64,000 nt of DNA from JAEVLT01 sp964484065 (lineage in GTDB: Bacteria; Bacillota; Bacilli; Bacillales; Cytobacillaceae), in the NCBI GenBank assembly GCA_964484065.1, contig CAZAEW010000008.1, positions 1-64,000 of the forward strand, read 5' to 3'. This document shows, one piece after another, positions 34,459-42,596 of the stretch (position 1 is the stretch's first letter; every line of letters starts with the position of its first letter). The position numbers and the translations under genes are program-made. The notes under the pieces are model-generated. The model made no database searches and was not told the origin of the DNA. It was given only the letters and a program-made list of their open reading frames with translations.

Positions 34459-34830
34459 CTACTCTATTCGGTTTCGGTAGTTTTTTGGTTTTGTTTTGTT
34501 TGGATTAATATACTGAAAGCTGTACTCAATTATATCGCTATACTTCAGTTTATTTTGTTCAGCTAATCGTTTGACTTGATTAAGGATTTCTTTGTCATAG
34601 GAAGATTTATAGTAAATACGATCCTTGGGTTTTGTTTTCTTATCAAACATAACATATCCATCACTAATGACTTTTTCCAATCCAGTTTCAATCAGATAGT
34701 TTGGCAGCGTATTGTATTCTTCAGCCAATTTAAATAAATTATCCAATAAGGCTTTGCTGATTCTGGTCTTATAATCTACTCGTGATTCATCAGTTACACA
34801 ATATAATCGGTTATTACCTTTGATCCACAT
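34459..34830 (-). CDS. Hypothetical protein with two ribbon-helix-helix-like units
   Basis: The 123 residues contain two similar stretches: DYKTRISKALLDNLFKLAEE followed by YLIETGLEKVI, and YYKSSYDKEILNQVKRLAEQ followed by DIIEYSFQYI. Each looks like a strand and two helices of a ribbon-helix-helix DNA-binding unit, so one chain could mimic a dimer. AAAGGAG precedes the ATG. It follows the LAGLIDADG gene after 11 bases on the same strand, so the two form an operon, perhaps with this protein as regulator. I do not recognise the family by name. Confidence 0.65.
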   Translation of the reverse strand: MWIKGNNRLYCVTDESRVDYKTRISKALLDNLFKLAEEYNTLPNYLIETGLEKVISDGYVMFDKKTKPKDRIYYKSSYDKEILNQVKRLAEQNKLKYSDIIEYSFQYINPNKTKPKNYRNRIE

Positions 34831-34841
34831 ATAAAACTCCT

Positions 34842-35639
34842 TTAGAAAAGTGATGATTGGCCATATAAACGCTGACTCATTTTTTCACGTTTATGTTCAA
34901 CATAGTTGTCAATACAATCCTTATATATGATTTCAGCGAGGTGTGGAAGATCCTCTTTGCCTTTTACCCAAACTCGGTAAATAATTCGTCCAGTTTGTGT
35001 TGTTTGATTAGTAATTTCAGAGCGAAGGTTCCAGGATTGGAAAACTGATAATAATCCATTAGCAAAATCAAAACTTGCTGTTGTTACATTCATAACAAAT
35101 CCGCGATCTTGAACCCAACCGTCACCATCTATAATTCCACGTACAAAGGAATGTAAGTAATTTTCCGGAACATTTGGAAATGGAACAACTAATGACTTTT
35201 GTTTCGTTATGCCTAATTTATTCAGATCTTTAATAATTTCACGTGAATGAATTAATAAAACCGGTGTTGTCCTTGTATTATATATTTTACCTAGTACATA
35301 ATCAGCATCCATATATTTTGCTATCAATTTTAAAATTTTTTGGTCTTTTTGTGCGAAAGTAATTGTGGGATTATCTTTTGATATGTTGCCATCAGTGATA
35401 AACATACCAAGTACCCATGCCATTTCATGACTCCATGTTTTGAAGAAGTTTTCATTGACGTGATGTATTCTAGCTGATCCTGTTCGTGTGGTTTCGATCC
35501 CACTTCTGTTTAATAGTTTTCTAATGCCACGTTCACCGATACCTACAAGTGGAAGCATTTCATTATAGGTCATGCCTGATTGATACATTTTAATAATTCC
35601 TTCATCTGATAACTTTGCTTTTCTAACCAATGATAACAT
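34842..35639 (-). CDS. Free-standing LAGLIDADG homing endonuclease-like protein
   Basis: The 265 residues start with a helix-turn-helix-like region (about 10-45, EGIIKMYQSGMTYNEML and GIRKLLNRSGI). Two LAGLIDADG-type motifs follow: AWVLGMFITDGNI near residue 75 and SFVRGIIDGDGWV near residue 165, each with the acidic residue at its end. Such a protein outside an intron or intein can be a homing endonuclease or a domesticated regulator. No intron or intein boundary is seen nearby. The region is distinctly AT-rich compared with parC. The start codon is uncertain, because the ribosome binding site is weak. Confidence 0.8.
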   Translation of the reverse strand: MLSLVRKAKLSDEGIIKMYQSGMTYNEMLPLVGIGERGIRKLLNRSGIETTRTGSARIHHVNENFFKTWSHEMAWVLGMFITDGNISKDNPTITFAQKDQKILKLIAKYMDADYVLGKIYNTRTTPVLLIHSREIIKDLNKLGITKQKSLVVPFPNVPENYLHSFVRGIIDGDGWVQDRGFVMNVTTASFDFANGLLSVFQSWNLRSEITNQTTQTGRIIYRVWVKGKEDLPHLAEIIYKDCIDNYVEHKREKMSQRLYGQSSLF

Positions 35640-35726
35640 CTCTTTATTATTTTAATATATTTTCATTCTATCAAAAACCGAACAAGTATTCTAATTATAG
35701 GAGATAGTGGTGTAATAGATATATAT

Positions 35727-36806
35727 TTATTCCTTTGGCATATCCATTTTATCCACTGCACTTTTTAAATCTTCATTTCGGATATGGGTATAAATCATAG
35801 TCGTTTCGATTGATGAATGGCCTAATTGCCGGCGTAATTTTGGTACATCATTTATTTCTGCATGATATCTTGTTGCAAATGAATGACGAAGCTTGTGTAT
35901 CGATAAAGATGGTTTCCCGAATGCAGCTGCGTATTTTTCAACTAGTTTTTCAACGCCTCTTTCTGTAAGCCTCCTGGATTTATCTTTAGGTCCCATTGGA
36001 GCAGCAATAAACAAGGCTTTGTTATTTTTATCAACCCCATATTTTGATACGCGCACAGATAAATAATCCTGAAGATCGGACATTGCCACTTGGCTGAAAT
36101 AAACGAATTGTTCTTTATTACCTTTACGTATGACCCGGGCACAGAACTTGCTGAAATCAATATCATCGAGGTCAAGGTTAACCAGTTCAGAAAGGCGGAG
36201 TCCGGACCCTAAAATTAGTGAAACAATGGCGGTATCACGCTCTTTGTTTAATTGATGGAAGTTGGAGAGCTTTTTGTTGTCCTTGTTGATGTCACCATAA
36301 TCATGGGCTATAAATAAGCGGAATTTTTCATATTCATCACCAAGCAGGATCTTGCCTTCCATTTTATTTGCTCTAGTCTCCATGCTTTCTTTGTTTTCAT
36401 TAAATTCAATTTTAGCCATTACATTTCTGGAGATATATGGCTTGAAATCAGGAGTTTCAGCAATGTTTTGCAGATAATTAAACAGCGATTTAAGTGCAGA
36501 AAGTTTCCGATTAACGGTAAGTTCTTTATTATTTAATTCGTAGTGAAGAAAGTTTAAAAAGCTTTCAGCTTCGATGACCGTCATTTTCTCCAAACGCTGC
36601 AGAGGAATATCCTTGGCATGGCCGTCAAATAATTGCTCGGCAATCATCCAGTTGAAAAAGATTTTATAATCATGACAGTAATTAATTAATGACGCAGTCG
36701 AAAGTTTTCTTAATTTATGATTGATATATTCTTCAACATACCAAGGAAGATCTTTAAGCAAGAATTGAAGTTTTTTAAAATGCTCCTGTTTAGTTTGACT
36801 TCTCAT
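35727..36806 (-). CDS. xerS: Tyrosine recombinase, XerS-like
   Basis: A 359-residue integrase/recombinase with an N-terminal SAM-like core-binding domain (about 20-125) and a catalytic domain. The catalytic set is visible: Arg in GSGLRLSELVNL, Lys in VIRKGNKE, HxxR in HKLRHSFAT, His in LGHSSIETT, and the Tyr nucleophile in MIYTHI. The N-terminus DLPWYVEEYINHKL resembles XerS, the single-recombinase chromosome dimer resolvase of streptococci that is also annotated in many Bacillus. GAGGTGA before ATG 36806 sets the start. A phage-type integrase is the alternative, but no phage genes are near. Confidence 0.82.
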   Translation of the reverse strand: MRSQTKQEHFKKLQFLLKDLPWYVEEYINHKLRKLSTASLINYCHDYKIFFNWMIAEQLFDGHAKDIPLQRLEKMTVIEAESFLNFLHYELNNKELTVNRKLSALKSLFNYLQNIAETPDFKPYISRNVMAKIEFNENKESMETRANKMEGKILLGDEYEKFRLFIAHDYGDINKDNKKLSNFHQLNKERDTAIVSLILGSGLRLSELVNLDLDDIDFSKFCARVIRKGNKEQFVYFSQVAMSDLQDYLSVRVSKYGVDKNNKALFIAAPMGPKDKSRRLTERGVEKLVEKYAAAFGKPSLSIHKLRHSFATRYHAEINDVPKLRRQLGHSSIETTMIYTHIRNEDLKSAVDKMDMPKE

Positions 36807-36856
36807 CAAAATTCACCTCATTATTATATATTCTCTCTTTCCCTTTAATTTCCTTC

Positions 36857-36892
36857 ATTTATTACGTCAAATTTATATTTTACGTAATAAAT
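36857..36892. promoter_or_regulatory. 11-bp inverted repeat before xerS
   Basis: ATTTATTACGT (36857-36867) and ACGTAATAAAT (36882-36892) form a perfect 11-bp inverted repeat with a 14-base spacer, 51 bases before the xerS start. It could be an operator, or a recombinase-binding site with a longer spacer than dif sites have. Confidence 0.45.
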
Positions 36893-36985
36893 AAGAACCG
36901 TATCGAAAATTCAATATTTTACGATCTGTCCCCACAGTGTCCAGCGTCATAAATTTGAAAAAGCTCATCCAATCCCTCCTCCTAT

Positions 36986-37906
36986 TCAATAAAGCATTTT
37001 AAGGAAATCTTCCTCGCTTATAATCTCAAGTTCTTTGCCTTCGCTAATCATTTTTTCTGCTTTCACCAATTTCGAAGACTTATTTCCTTTGATCATAACA
37101 TTACGAAAATCCCCAACGATAATAAAATTGGTTTCTTTGTTTATCCCATTTTGAGGCGCACCCCCCTTACTTGCCACTAATTCGGCAGCTTCTTTTCGTG
37201 AAAAGGCATTTAACTTACCTGTAAAAACGATGTCTTTTCCGTAAAACGGATGATTTCTATCTCCATCAAGATCCACCTCAATAGCAGATAAATCCAGTTT
37301 ATTGGTTGAAAAGTCCTTTGAATGTACTAATGAGGGTCTAAACCTTTCTGCTGAAAATTCCCCTGCTTTTATATTTGTTTTGATATAGACTGCATTTAAA
37401 TCATTTAGGCTATATACGTCTATTAATTTAATCATCAAATCGGCACATGCCCTAGCATCATTTAAAGCATGATGATGGTTATTTAACTCAATACCAAAGT
37501 ACTCACATAATGAGTCTAGAGAATAACTTGGTTGGCATAAAATTAATCTTTTTGACAACTGGTATGTACAAAGGAACTGATGAAGTCCTGGTTGGACATT
37601 ATATCTTGCTAAATTATCTCTAAGAGCATAGCCATCAAAGGCTAAATAATGTGCAACCATCAATTGGTTATCAATTCTATCCTTTATCATTTTATAAAAC
37701 TGTGCAAAATTCGGTGCACCCTTTACATCGTTTGGAGTTATGTTATGAATTGCAATGTTCCATCCGTCAAACTCCTCTTCGGGATCAATTAATTGATAAA
37801 CAGAATCTACTATTCTCCCTTTTTCAACGAAGACCATTCCCACTGAACAAATGCTATGCCGATTTCGGTTAGCAGTTTCAAAGTCAAACGCTACAAAATT
37901 TTTCAT
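36986..37906 (-). CDS. DnaQ-like 3'-5' exonuclease with C-terminal BRCT domain
   Basis: Residues about 1-170 form a DEDDh exonuclease domain: FVAFDFETANRNRHS (first acidic pair), then MVAHYLAFD, and HHALNDARACADLM with the His and last Asp. Residues about 225-305 form a BRCT domain (KDIVFTGKLNAFSRKEAAEL, then GGAPQNGINKETNFIIVGD), like the one at the end of NAD-dependent ligase. The architecture suggests DNA proofreading or repair rather than the replicative epsilon subunit. AAGGAG precedes the ATG. It is a single gene next to xerS. Confidence 0.9.
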   Translation of the reverse strand: MKNFVAFDFETANRNRHSICSVGMVFVEKGRIVDSVYQLIDPEEEFDGWNIAIHNITPNDVKGAPNFAQFYKMIKDRIDNQLMVAHYLAFDGYALRDNLARYNVQPGLHQFLCTYQLSKRLILCQPSYSLDSLCEYFGIELNNHHHALNDARACADLMIKLIDVYSLNDLNAVYIKTNIKAGEFSAERFRPSLVHSKDFSTNKLDLSAIEVDLDGDRNHPFYGKDIVFTGKLNAFSRKEAAELVASKGGAPQNGINKETNFIIVGDFRNVMIKGNKSSKLVKAEKMISEGKELEIISEEDFLKMLY

Positions 37907-38087
37907 AATAAAGGGCTCCTTCCTTATCGATAATATCGTTTATAAATGGATATGTGTTGTGCCCGCATTCATCAGGATCGTCTTTATATTGTTGGATTAA
38001 AGCTAGCACCTTTTCTTATTGCGGTACTTCCGCTTGCAAAAAAAATCCACCTTCGCAGACTTTTAATAGAGCACCCATAAAATGAAA

Positions 38088-38120
38088 GAGAGGCAAGACT
38101 AACTTGAATCGCCTCTCCAT
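38088..38120 (-). terminator. Terminator of the lipoprotein-ABC operon
   Basis: GAGAGGC and GCCTCTC arms with a T-rich minus-strand tail follow the lipoprotein gene. Confidence 0.7.
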
Positions 38121-38133
38121 TTTGTATCACACC

Positions 38134-38931
38134 CTACGGGACCTTTATCACAAAAGGCACTGTAAAGACTTGGTTATTTCTTTTAAACTGTCCCCAAATC
38201 TTGTAAACTCCGCTTTTTGGAAACTCTGTTTTGAAAAGAGCATCCGGACCACTTCCCTGCCCCTCAATCGCATGAACATGCAGGTAACGTTCCCCGTCCT
38301 CCGATAAAACGACCACATGGCCAATCGCCCCTAAGTAAGGCACGAGATCCTTAACCGGTTGATTGGTCCTTTCTTCCGTTAAGGTAAACTTAAGCGTCAG
38401 CTCCTTGTTTGCCTCTATAGAATCCATCGATAAGGCTACCCGAGTGTCTTCCACTGTTTTTACGAGGGTTTCATCAACCGTAACTGGTTCAGACGACTTT
38501 TCTTTTCCATTAAAGTCAACCCACTCCATCTTAGTCATCGAATCGCCTTCATTTGGTTTAAAGTCGGCTATTAATTTATACAGACCACCCACCGGAAATT
38601 CATTCGAAATCACAAACAATCCGTTCCCTTTGTACTCAGGATGCACATGATTAAAATAAGATAAATCCTTGCTGATTATAATCAAGTGCAGCAATTTTTC
38701 GTGGGTAATCTCAAATTTATCGATTGGTTTTCCGTCATTCTTTACCATTTTGATCTTAATCAGTTTCTTATCTCCTAGCTCATCCTCGACCTTAAATAAC
38801 GTCTTTACATCATCAGCAGCGATTCGGGTACTAACTTCGGCAACTTTCTCATTTTCCCACGATTCATTTGAACCCCCACATCCAGAAAGCAAGAGCAAAG
38901 GCAAGAACAGTACCAACAGGATTCTACTCAT
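38134..38931 (-). CDS. Lipoprotein with two His-containing beta domains
   Basis: The signal peptide MSRILLVLFLPLLLLSGCGG has a lipobox LLSG-C, so the product is a lipid-anchored exported protein of about 250 residues. Two similar halves follow. The first has LSYFNHVHPEYKGNGLF and GGLYKLIADFKPN; the second has ERYLHVHAIEGQG and SGVYKIWGQFKRN. The paired HVH motifs could bind copper or another metal. The start is ATG 38931; the GTG at 38946 precedes its ribosome binding site. It overlaps the permease gene by 8 bases, so it belongs to the ABC operon. A shorter relative is encoded at 46315. Confidence 0.8.
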   Translation of the reverse strand: MSRILLVLFLPLLLLSGCGGSNESWENEKVAEVSTRIAADDVKTLFKVEDELGDKKLIKIKMVKNDGKPIDKFEITHEKLLHLIIISKDLSYFNHVHPEYKGNGLFVISNEFPVGGLYKLIADFKPNEGDSMTKMEWVDFNGKEKSSEPVTVDETLVKTVEDTRVALSMDSIEANKELTLKFTLTEERTNQPVKDLVPYLGAIGHVVVLSEDGERYLHVHAIEGQGSGPDALFKTEFPKSGVYKIWGQFKRNNQVFTVPFVIKVP

Positions 38932-41410
38932 ATCGAAGCGCCTCACTTAATTTGATTTTTGCTGCCCTGGAGGCGGGAGCGATGCTGGAAATAATGCTGA
39001 CAAATATCCCGAACAAAGCGATAATTGAAATAATCATCCAGGAGACGCCGAATTCAAAGGTTAGAGAGTTTACTTCCATGAAAGTAGAAGTCAAATAGAT
39101 TAACAGAATGCCAAACAGGATCCCGATGACGGTAGCAGCAATCCCTATACCAAGTCCTTCAAATAAAACCATTCCGATAATCTGGCGGTGCGTGACCCCG
39201 ACCGCCCGCATCATCGCAATTTCTCGGACCCGCTCCATAATATTAATCAGCAAGGTATTCGCAATCCCAATGCCAGAGACGATAATACCAAGGACAACAA
39301 GCGCGTTCACCATACTAAAAGATGCTGTGAAGGTACCGCCTATCATGGAAACCCAATCCTCAGGGCCCCACATCTCCTCGATTCTTCCACCGAATTTGGC
39401 GTAAATATTCTCGCGGAATTGTAGTGGACTTATTTGGTCATCTTTGATGACTAACGCATTTCTCTCATATTTCACACCGAAGTTTTCCTTGAAATTCTTT
39501 TCGTTCATAAACGCCCCGTAACCGCTATTTTTCATGGTATTAACCACAGCGACCACTTTAAAGGATTTTTCTCCATGAATGGTATCTAAGGTAATACTCT
39601 CCCCAATTTTTCCTCCCCAAGTTCCAAAGGAGATTTGATCAAGGATAATTTCATCATTCTTTAGGTTTTTAATTAATGCACTGTGTGATCCACTTGAAAC
39701 AGTAAACAGCGGGAATCGGTCTATCCAGTCTGCCCCTACTCCGTAAACAGGGAGCATTCGCTTCTCGCCATTCAAATTCCATACGATTTCCTGCATTGAA
39801 TACGTTGCCGCATCTTTAACGCCTGCTGTATTTTTGATGATGTCAAGATCCTCTTTCTCAATATGATGAAACATGATATCGAGATTTCCGCCGTAAGACT
39901 GGTTAATCAATTTTTCATACGACTGTAACAGAGCAGAATTCAGAGAACTCATTAACACAATCATGGCGATCCCCAGGGAAAGAATCACAGAAGTCATCGA
40001 AGTACGGCCAATATTACGATTTAAATTACGTATCGCCATATCTCCAGTAAATTTGAATAACAGGCGATAAAACCCTCTCAGCAGAAAACTGAACAGTTTA
40101 AAAAGATAAGGAAATACTAGGGTGATTCCAATCATAAGCGGCAGGACTAAAAGTAAATGCTTGATAAAGAAGCTTGATAGAATCAGCAATAGCCCAACTA
40201 TTCCCAACCACTTAGAGTAGGCGGATGTGATTACTTTGTTATCTTTTAATACTTCAATCACGCTTGTTTTCCCAACCTTATGGATGGGGTACCAGGAGGC
40301 AAGAAGCGGGACGAACAAGCCGGCAAGAAGTGATACAATGAGACCAGTTGCAAGGACCATGGAACTGTTACTTTGGACTCCATACACTGCGAAGATGAGA
40401 AGTTTCAAGCCATGGGCAAGGCCATATCCGACAGTAAGACCTATTAAAGTTCCAATGATTGAAATCAGGAATACTTCAGCTAGGACCATTCCTTGTAATT
40501 GACCTGGTGTATATCCGATCGTCTTCATGACGGCAAATTCCTTTTTTCTTTCTTTAATGCTCACATTCAGTGAATTAAAAATGATGAAGGCACTCAGTGC
40601 GATTCCAAGAAAACCGGCAATATATAAGGCTAAAAAGAAGGTATTTAAATCTTTAAACGCCGTATCAAAATTAATAATCATAGGCTGCATATAAACACCG
40701 TTATTGCTTCTCACGAACTGATCCAGCTCATTCTCTACAGCTTCAAGCTGATTAGGATTTAATGCCTTCACCTGGATTGCTTGGATTTTTCCTTTTAAAT
40801 CAAACCAGTTCTGGACAATTGGCAGCGGCACAGCGACCGCCCAGTGGTGGTATTTGGCCATATTCCAGCTGGAAGGTCCCATAAGGTCTTTTGTATATCT
40901 CACAATGGCCGTTATTTTAATCTTCTTGACGCCATTGTCTGTATCAAAGGAAACCGTATCCCCAATCTTGGAACCCCAAACTTTTGCCGTCCGATCGGTA
41001 ATGACTGCCCCCTTGGCTTTTATATCTCCATCTATTACTTTGAAGCCAGTGATTGTGGTATCTAACTGGCTATAGCCGGTGAGCACTACTCTTTTCTGGA
41101 TCGAAGAGATTCCCTTTTCTTTGGTCAAAAGCTTGGTATTTTGCTTTAACATGGCAACCGATTCATAATCTTCACTAGAAGATATTTGCTTATGAACTTC
41201 TTCGGAAAAATAAGCATTGGTTCCTGCAATATTAAAATCTGCTTTAGCGATAGCCTCCTTTAAGTAAATTGGGAATGCTTTTTCTGCTGTATTTACAGCT
41301 GCAATCACACTAAATGTGGAGGCAACCCCTATCACTATCGACAATATCGTAAGAAAAGATCGGATCTTCTGCCGCGTTAAATTACGCCATGCGATTTGCC
41401 ACTTTTTCAT
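38924..41410 (-). CDS. ABC transporter permease with two FtsX-like halves
   Basis: At 828 aa it is a long MacB/LolC-type permease. An N-terminal segment IRSFLTILSIVIGVASTFSVI is followed by an extracytoplasmic MacB-PCD-like domain, an FtsX domain (about 270-390), two more membrane spans, a second MacB-like domain (about 495-690) and a last FtsX domain (about 705-828, with ERVREIAMMRAVGVTHRQIIG, in part). The tail ASRAAKIKLSEALRYE is typical. Such proteins work as mechanotransmitters for lipoproteins, peptides or drugs rather than as importers. It overlaps its ATPase gene by 29 bases and the lipoprotein gene by 8. Confidence 0.9.
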   Translation of the reverse strand: MKKWQIAWRNLTRQKIRSFLTILSIVIGVASTFSVIAAVNTAEKAFPIYLKEAIAKADFNIAGTNAYFSEEVHKQISSSEDYESVAMLKQNTKLLTKEKGISSIQKRVVLTGYSQLDTTITGFKVIDGDIKAKGAVITDRTAKVWGSKIGDTVSFDTDNGVKKIKITAIVRYTKDLMGPSSWNMAKYHHWAVAVPLPIVQNWFDLKGKIQAIQVKALNPNQLEAVENELDQFVRSNNGVYMQPMIINFDTAFKDLNTFFLALYIAGFLGIALSAFIIFNSLNVSIKERKKEFAVMKTIGYTPGQLQGMVLAEVFLISIIGTLIGLTVGYGLAHGLKLLIFAVYGVQSNSSMVLATGLIVSLLAGLFVPLLASWYPIHKVGKTSVIEVLKDNKVITSAYSKWLGIVGLLLILSSFFIKHLLLVLPLMIGITLVFPYLFKLFSFLLRGFYRLLFKFTGDMAIRNLNRNIGRTSMTSVILSLGIAMIVLMSSLNSALLQSYEKLINQSYGGNLDIMFHHIEKEDLDIIKNTAGVKDAATYSMQEIVWNLNGEKRMLPVYGVGADWIDRFPLFTVSSGSHSALIKNLKNDEIILDQISFGTWGGKIGESITLDTIHGEKSFKVVAVVNTMKNSGYGAFMNEKNFKENFGVKYERNALVIKDDQISPLQFRENIYAKFGGRIEEMWGPEDWVSMIGGTFTASFSMVNALVVLGIIVSGIGIANTLLINIMERVREIAMMRAVGVTHRQIIGMVLFEGLGIGIAATVIGILFGILLIYLTSTFMEVNSLTFEFGVSWMIISIIALFGIFVSIISSIAPASRAAKIKLSEALRYE

Positions 41411-42095
41411 TTCGGTATCCCCCTTTTTGTTCTTCTACGATTTTTCCGTCTCTAACAACGATCATTCTCTTTGCCGTTTGTGCGGCCTGCTGATCATGAG
41501 TTACCATGACCACCGTAATGTTTTCCTCTTTGTTAAGCTTTGATAAGAGCTTTAAAATATCTTCTCCATTTTTTTGATCGAGGTTGCCGGTAGGTTCATC
41601 CGCTAAAATCAAACTTGGCTTCATTGCTAATGCCCGGGCAATGGCGACTCGCTGCTGCTGGCCGCCGCTCAGCTGCGATGGGAAAGCTGACTCTTTACCT
41701 TCGAGATTTACGTCTGAGAGCATTTTTTGTACGATTGATTTGATCTTATTTTTTGGAGTGTTATTAGCAGCAAGCGAAAGGGCAATATTTTCTCCGACTG
41801 TCATCATTGGTAATAGCTGATAATTTTGAAACACAAAGCCTACCTTTGTACGCCGAAATAGTGTACGTTCCTTTTCATTTAATTTTGATATTTCCATTCC
41901 ATCCACCACGATGCTTCCTGTGGTCGGCAGGTCAAGTCCCCCTAATAATTGAAGCAGCGTGCTTTTTCCAGATCCGCTGGGTCCCATAATGGCAACGAAT
42001 TCCCCTTTCTGGATCTGCAAATTATTTTCCTTAAGTGCATAAAATTCACCTGACTCCAAGGAATATACTTTAGAAACATTTGAAACTGAGATCAT
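41382..42095 (-). CDS. ABC transporter ATPase, MacB/LolD type
   Basis: The 237-residue ATPase has Walker A GPSGSGKSTLL, Q-loop FVFQNYQLLPMM, signature LSGGQQQRVAIARAL, Walker B LILADEPTGNLD and the switch His VMVTHDQ. The pattern NLDxxxG and the length place it with the LolD/MacB group that pairs with FtsX-type permeases. It is first in an operon with the permease and the lipoprotein. Three TGCGG half-sites upstream, 73 bases and further from the start, suggest control by the ComA-like regulator encoded at 44208. Confidence 0.93.
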   Translation of the reverse strand: MISVSNVSKVYSLESGEFYALKENNLQIQKGEFVAIMGPSGSGKSTLLQLLGGLDLPTTGSIVVDGMEISKLNEKERTLFRRTKVGFVFQNYQLLPMMTVGENIALSLAANNTPKNKIKSIVQKMLSDVNLEGKESAFPSQLSGGQQQRVAIARALAMKPSLILADEPTGNLDQKNGEDILKLLSKLNKEENITVVMVTHDQQAAQTAKRMIVVRDGKIVEEQKGGYRNEKVANRMA

Positions 42096-42167
42096 ATTTT
42101 ATTCCCTCCATTTATTGGAATGTTGTTTTCTATATTCTCATTGTAGTAATGAATGAATATTGTCAAA

Positions 42168-42226
42168 CCGCACTCTTTTTGGAGGGTCACCGCATTGTTT
42201 TTGCGTACTGCCGCAGGATTGTGCGG
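42168..42226 (-). promoter_or_regulatory. Phased TGCGG half-sites before the ABC operon
   Basis: On the minus strand TGCGG occurs at 42172-42168, 42194-42190 and 42215-42211, spaced 22 and 21 bases. A fourth copy on the plus strand (42222-42226) makes an inverted pair with the third. The nearest copy ends 73 bases from the start codon of the ATPase gene. A possible promoter (TTGACA, then TACAAT at 42145-42140) follows directly. Confidence 0.55.
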
Positions 42227-42294
42227 TAACTACGAAATCCTTTTGAAGGCTACTATTCGATATAAAGCACCACCTTTACGAAAAGGCAAAAAGA

Positions 42295-42326
42295 AAACTG
42301 TCAGAAGAACTCTGACAGTTTGTTAA
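42295..42326. terminator. Hairpin in the divergent region
   Basis: AAACTGTCAGA and TCTGACAGTTT arms surround a 5-base loop with T-rich minus-strand flank. It may stop stray transcription between the two promoters. Confidence 0.55.
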
Positions 42327-42475
42327 TGTATCACACTCGGGTGTATAGAATTCTTCCTTGATTCTCCTAAAATAGCGGCACCATTTAAACAAATCAACGG
42401 CAATTTCATTATGGCAGAGCGCGGTTATTTCATAGTGCCGACCGGTAGCTGAGAAAACCTTCAATCCCTTATTAT

Positions 42476-42550
42476 TGCGGGCAATTCTCAATATTTTGCG
42501 GGGGGGCTATCACGATTTTGCGGTTTTTCCTTTTAAGGAAATCTTATAAT
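42476..42550 (+). promoter_or_regulatory. Phased TTGCGG half-sites and promoter of the hydrolase gene
   Basis: TTGCGG occurs at 42476, 42497 and 42519, spaced 21 and 22 bases, mirroring the other side of the gap. The last copy overlaps the expected -35 position of a perfect TATAAT at 42545-42550. It ends 73 bases from the start codon. TTGCGG is the ComA half-site in B. subtilis. Confidence 0.6.
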
Positions 42551-42596
42551 GAAAACGATTATAAAACTTGCCGTAAGGCTATAGGAGGAAAGTTAA

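Larger units (their letters stand above)
42096..42596. other. Divergent control region between ABC operon and hydrolase gene
   Basis: The 500-base gap holds two mirrored groups of TGCGG half-sites, promoters for both sides, and a hairpin in the middle. A 71-codon open frame on the minus strand (42276-42491) lacks a ribosome binding site and homology, and I do not accept it as a gene. Confidence 0.6.

Noticed and set aside
42276..42491. 71-codon open frame on the minus strand in the divergent control region
   Set aside because: No ribosome binding site, it overlaps the hairpin and operator region, and its composition does not look like a protein.
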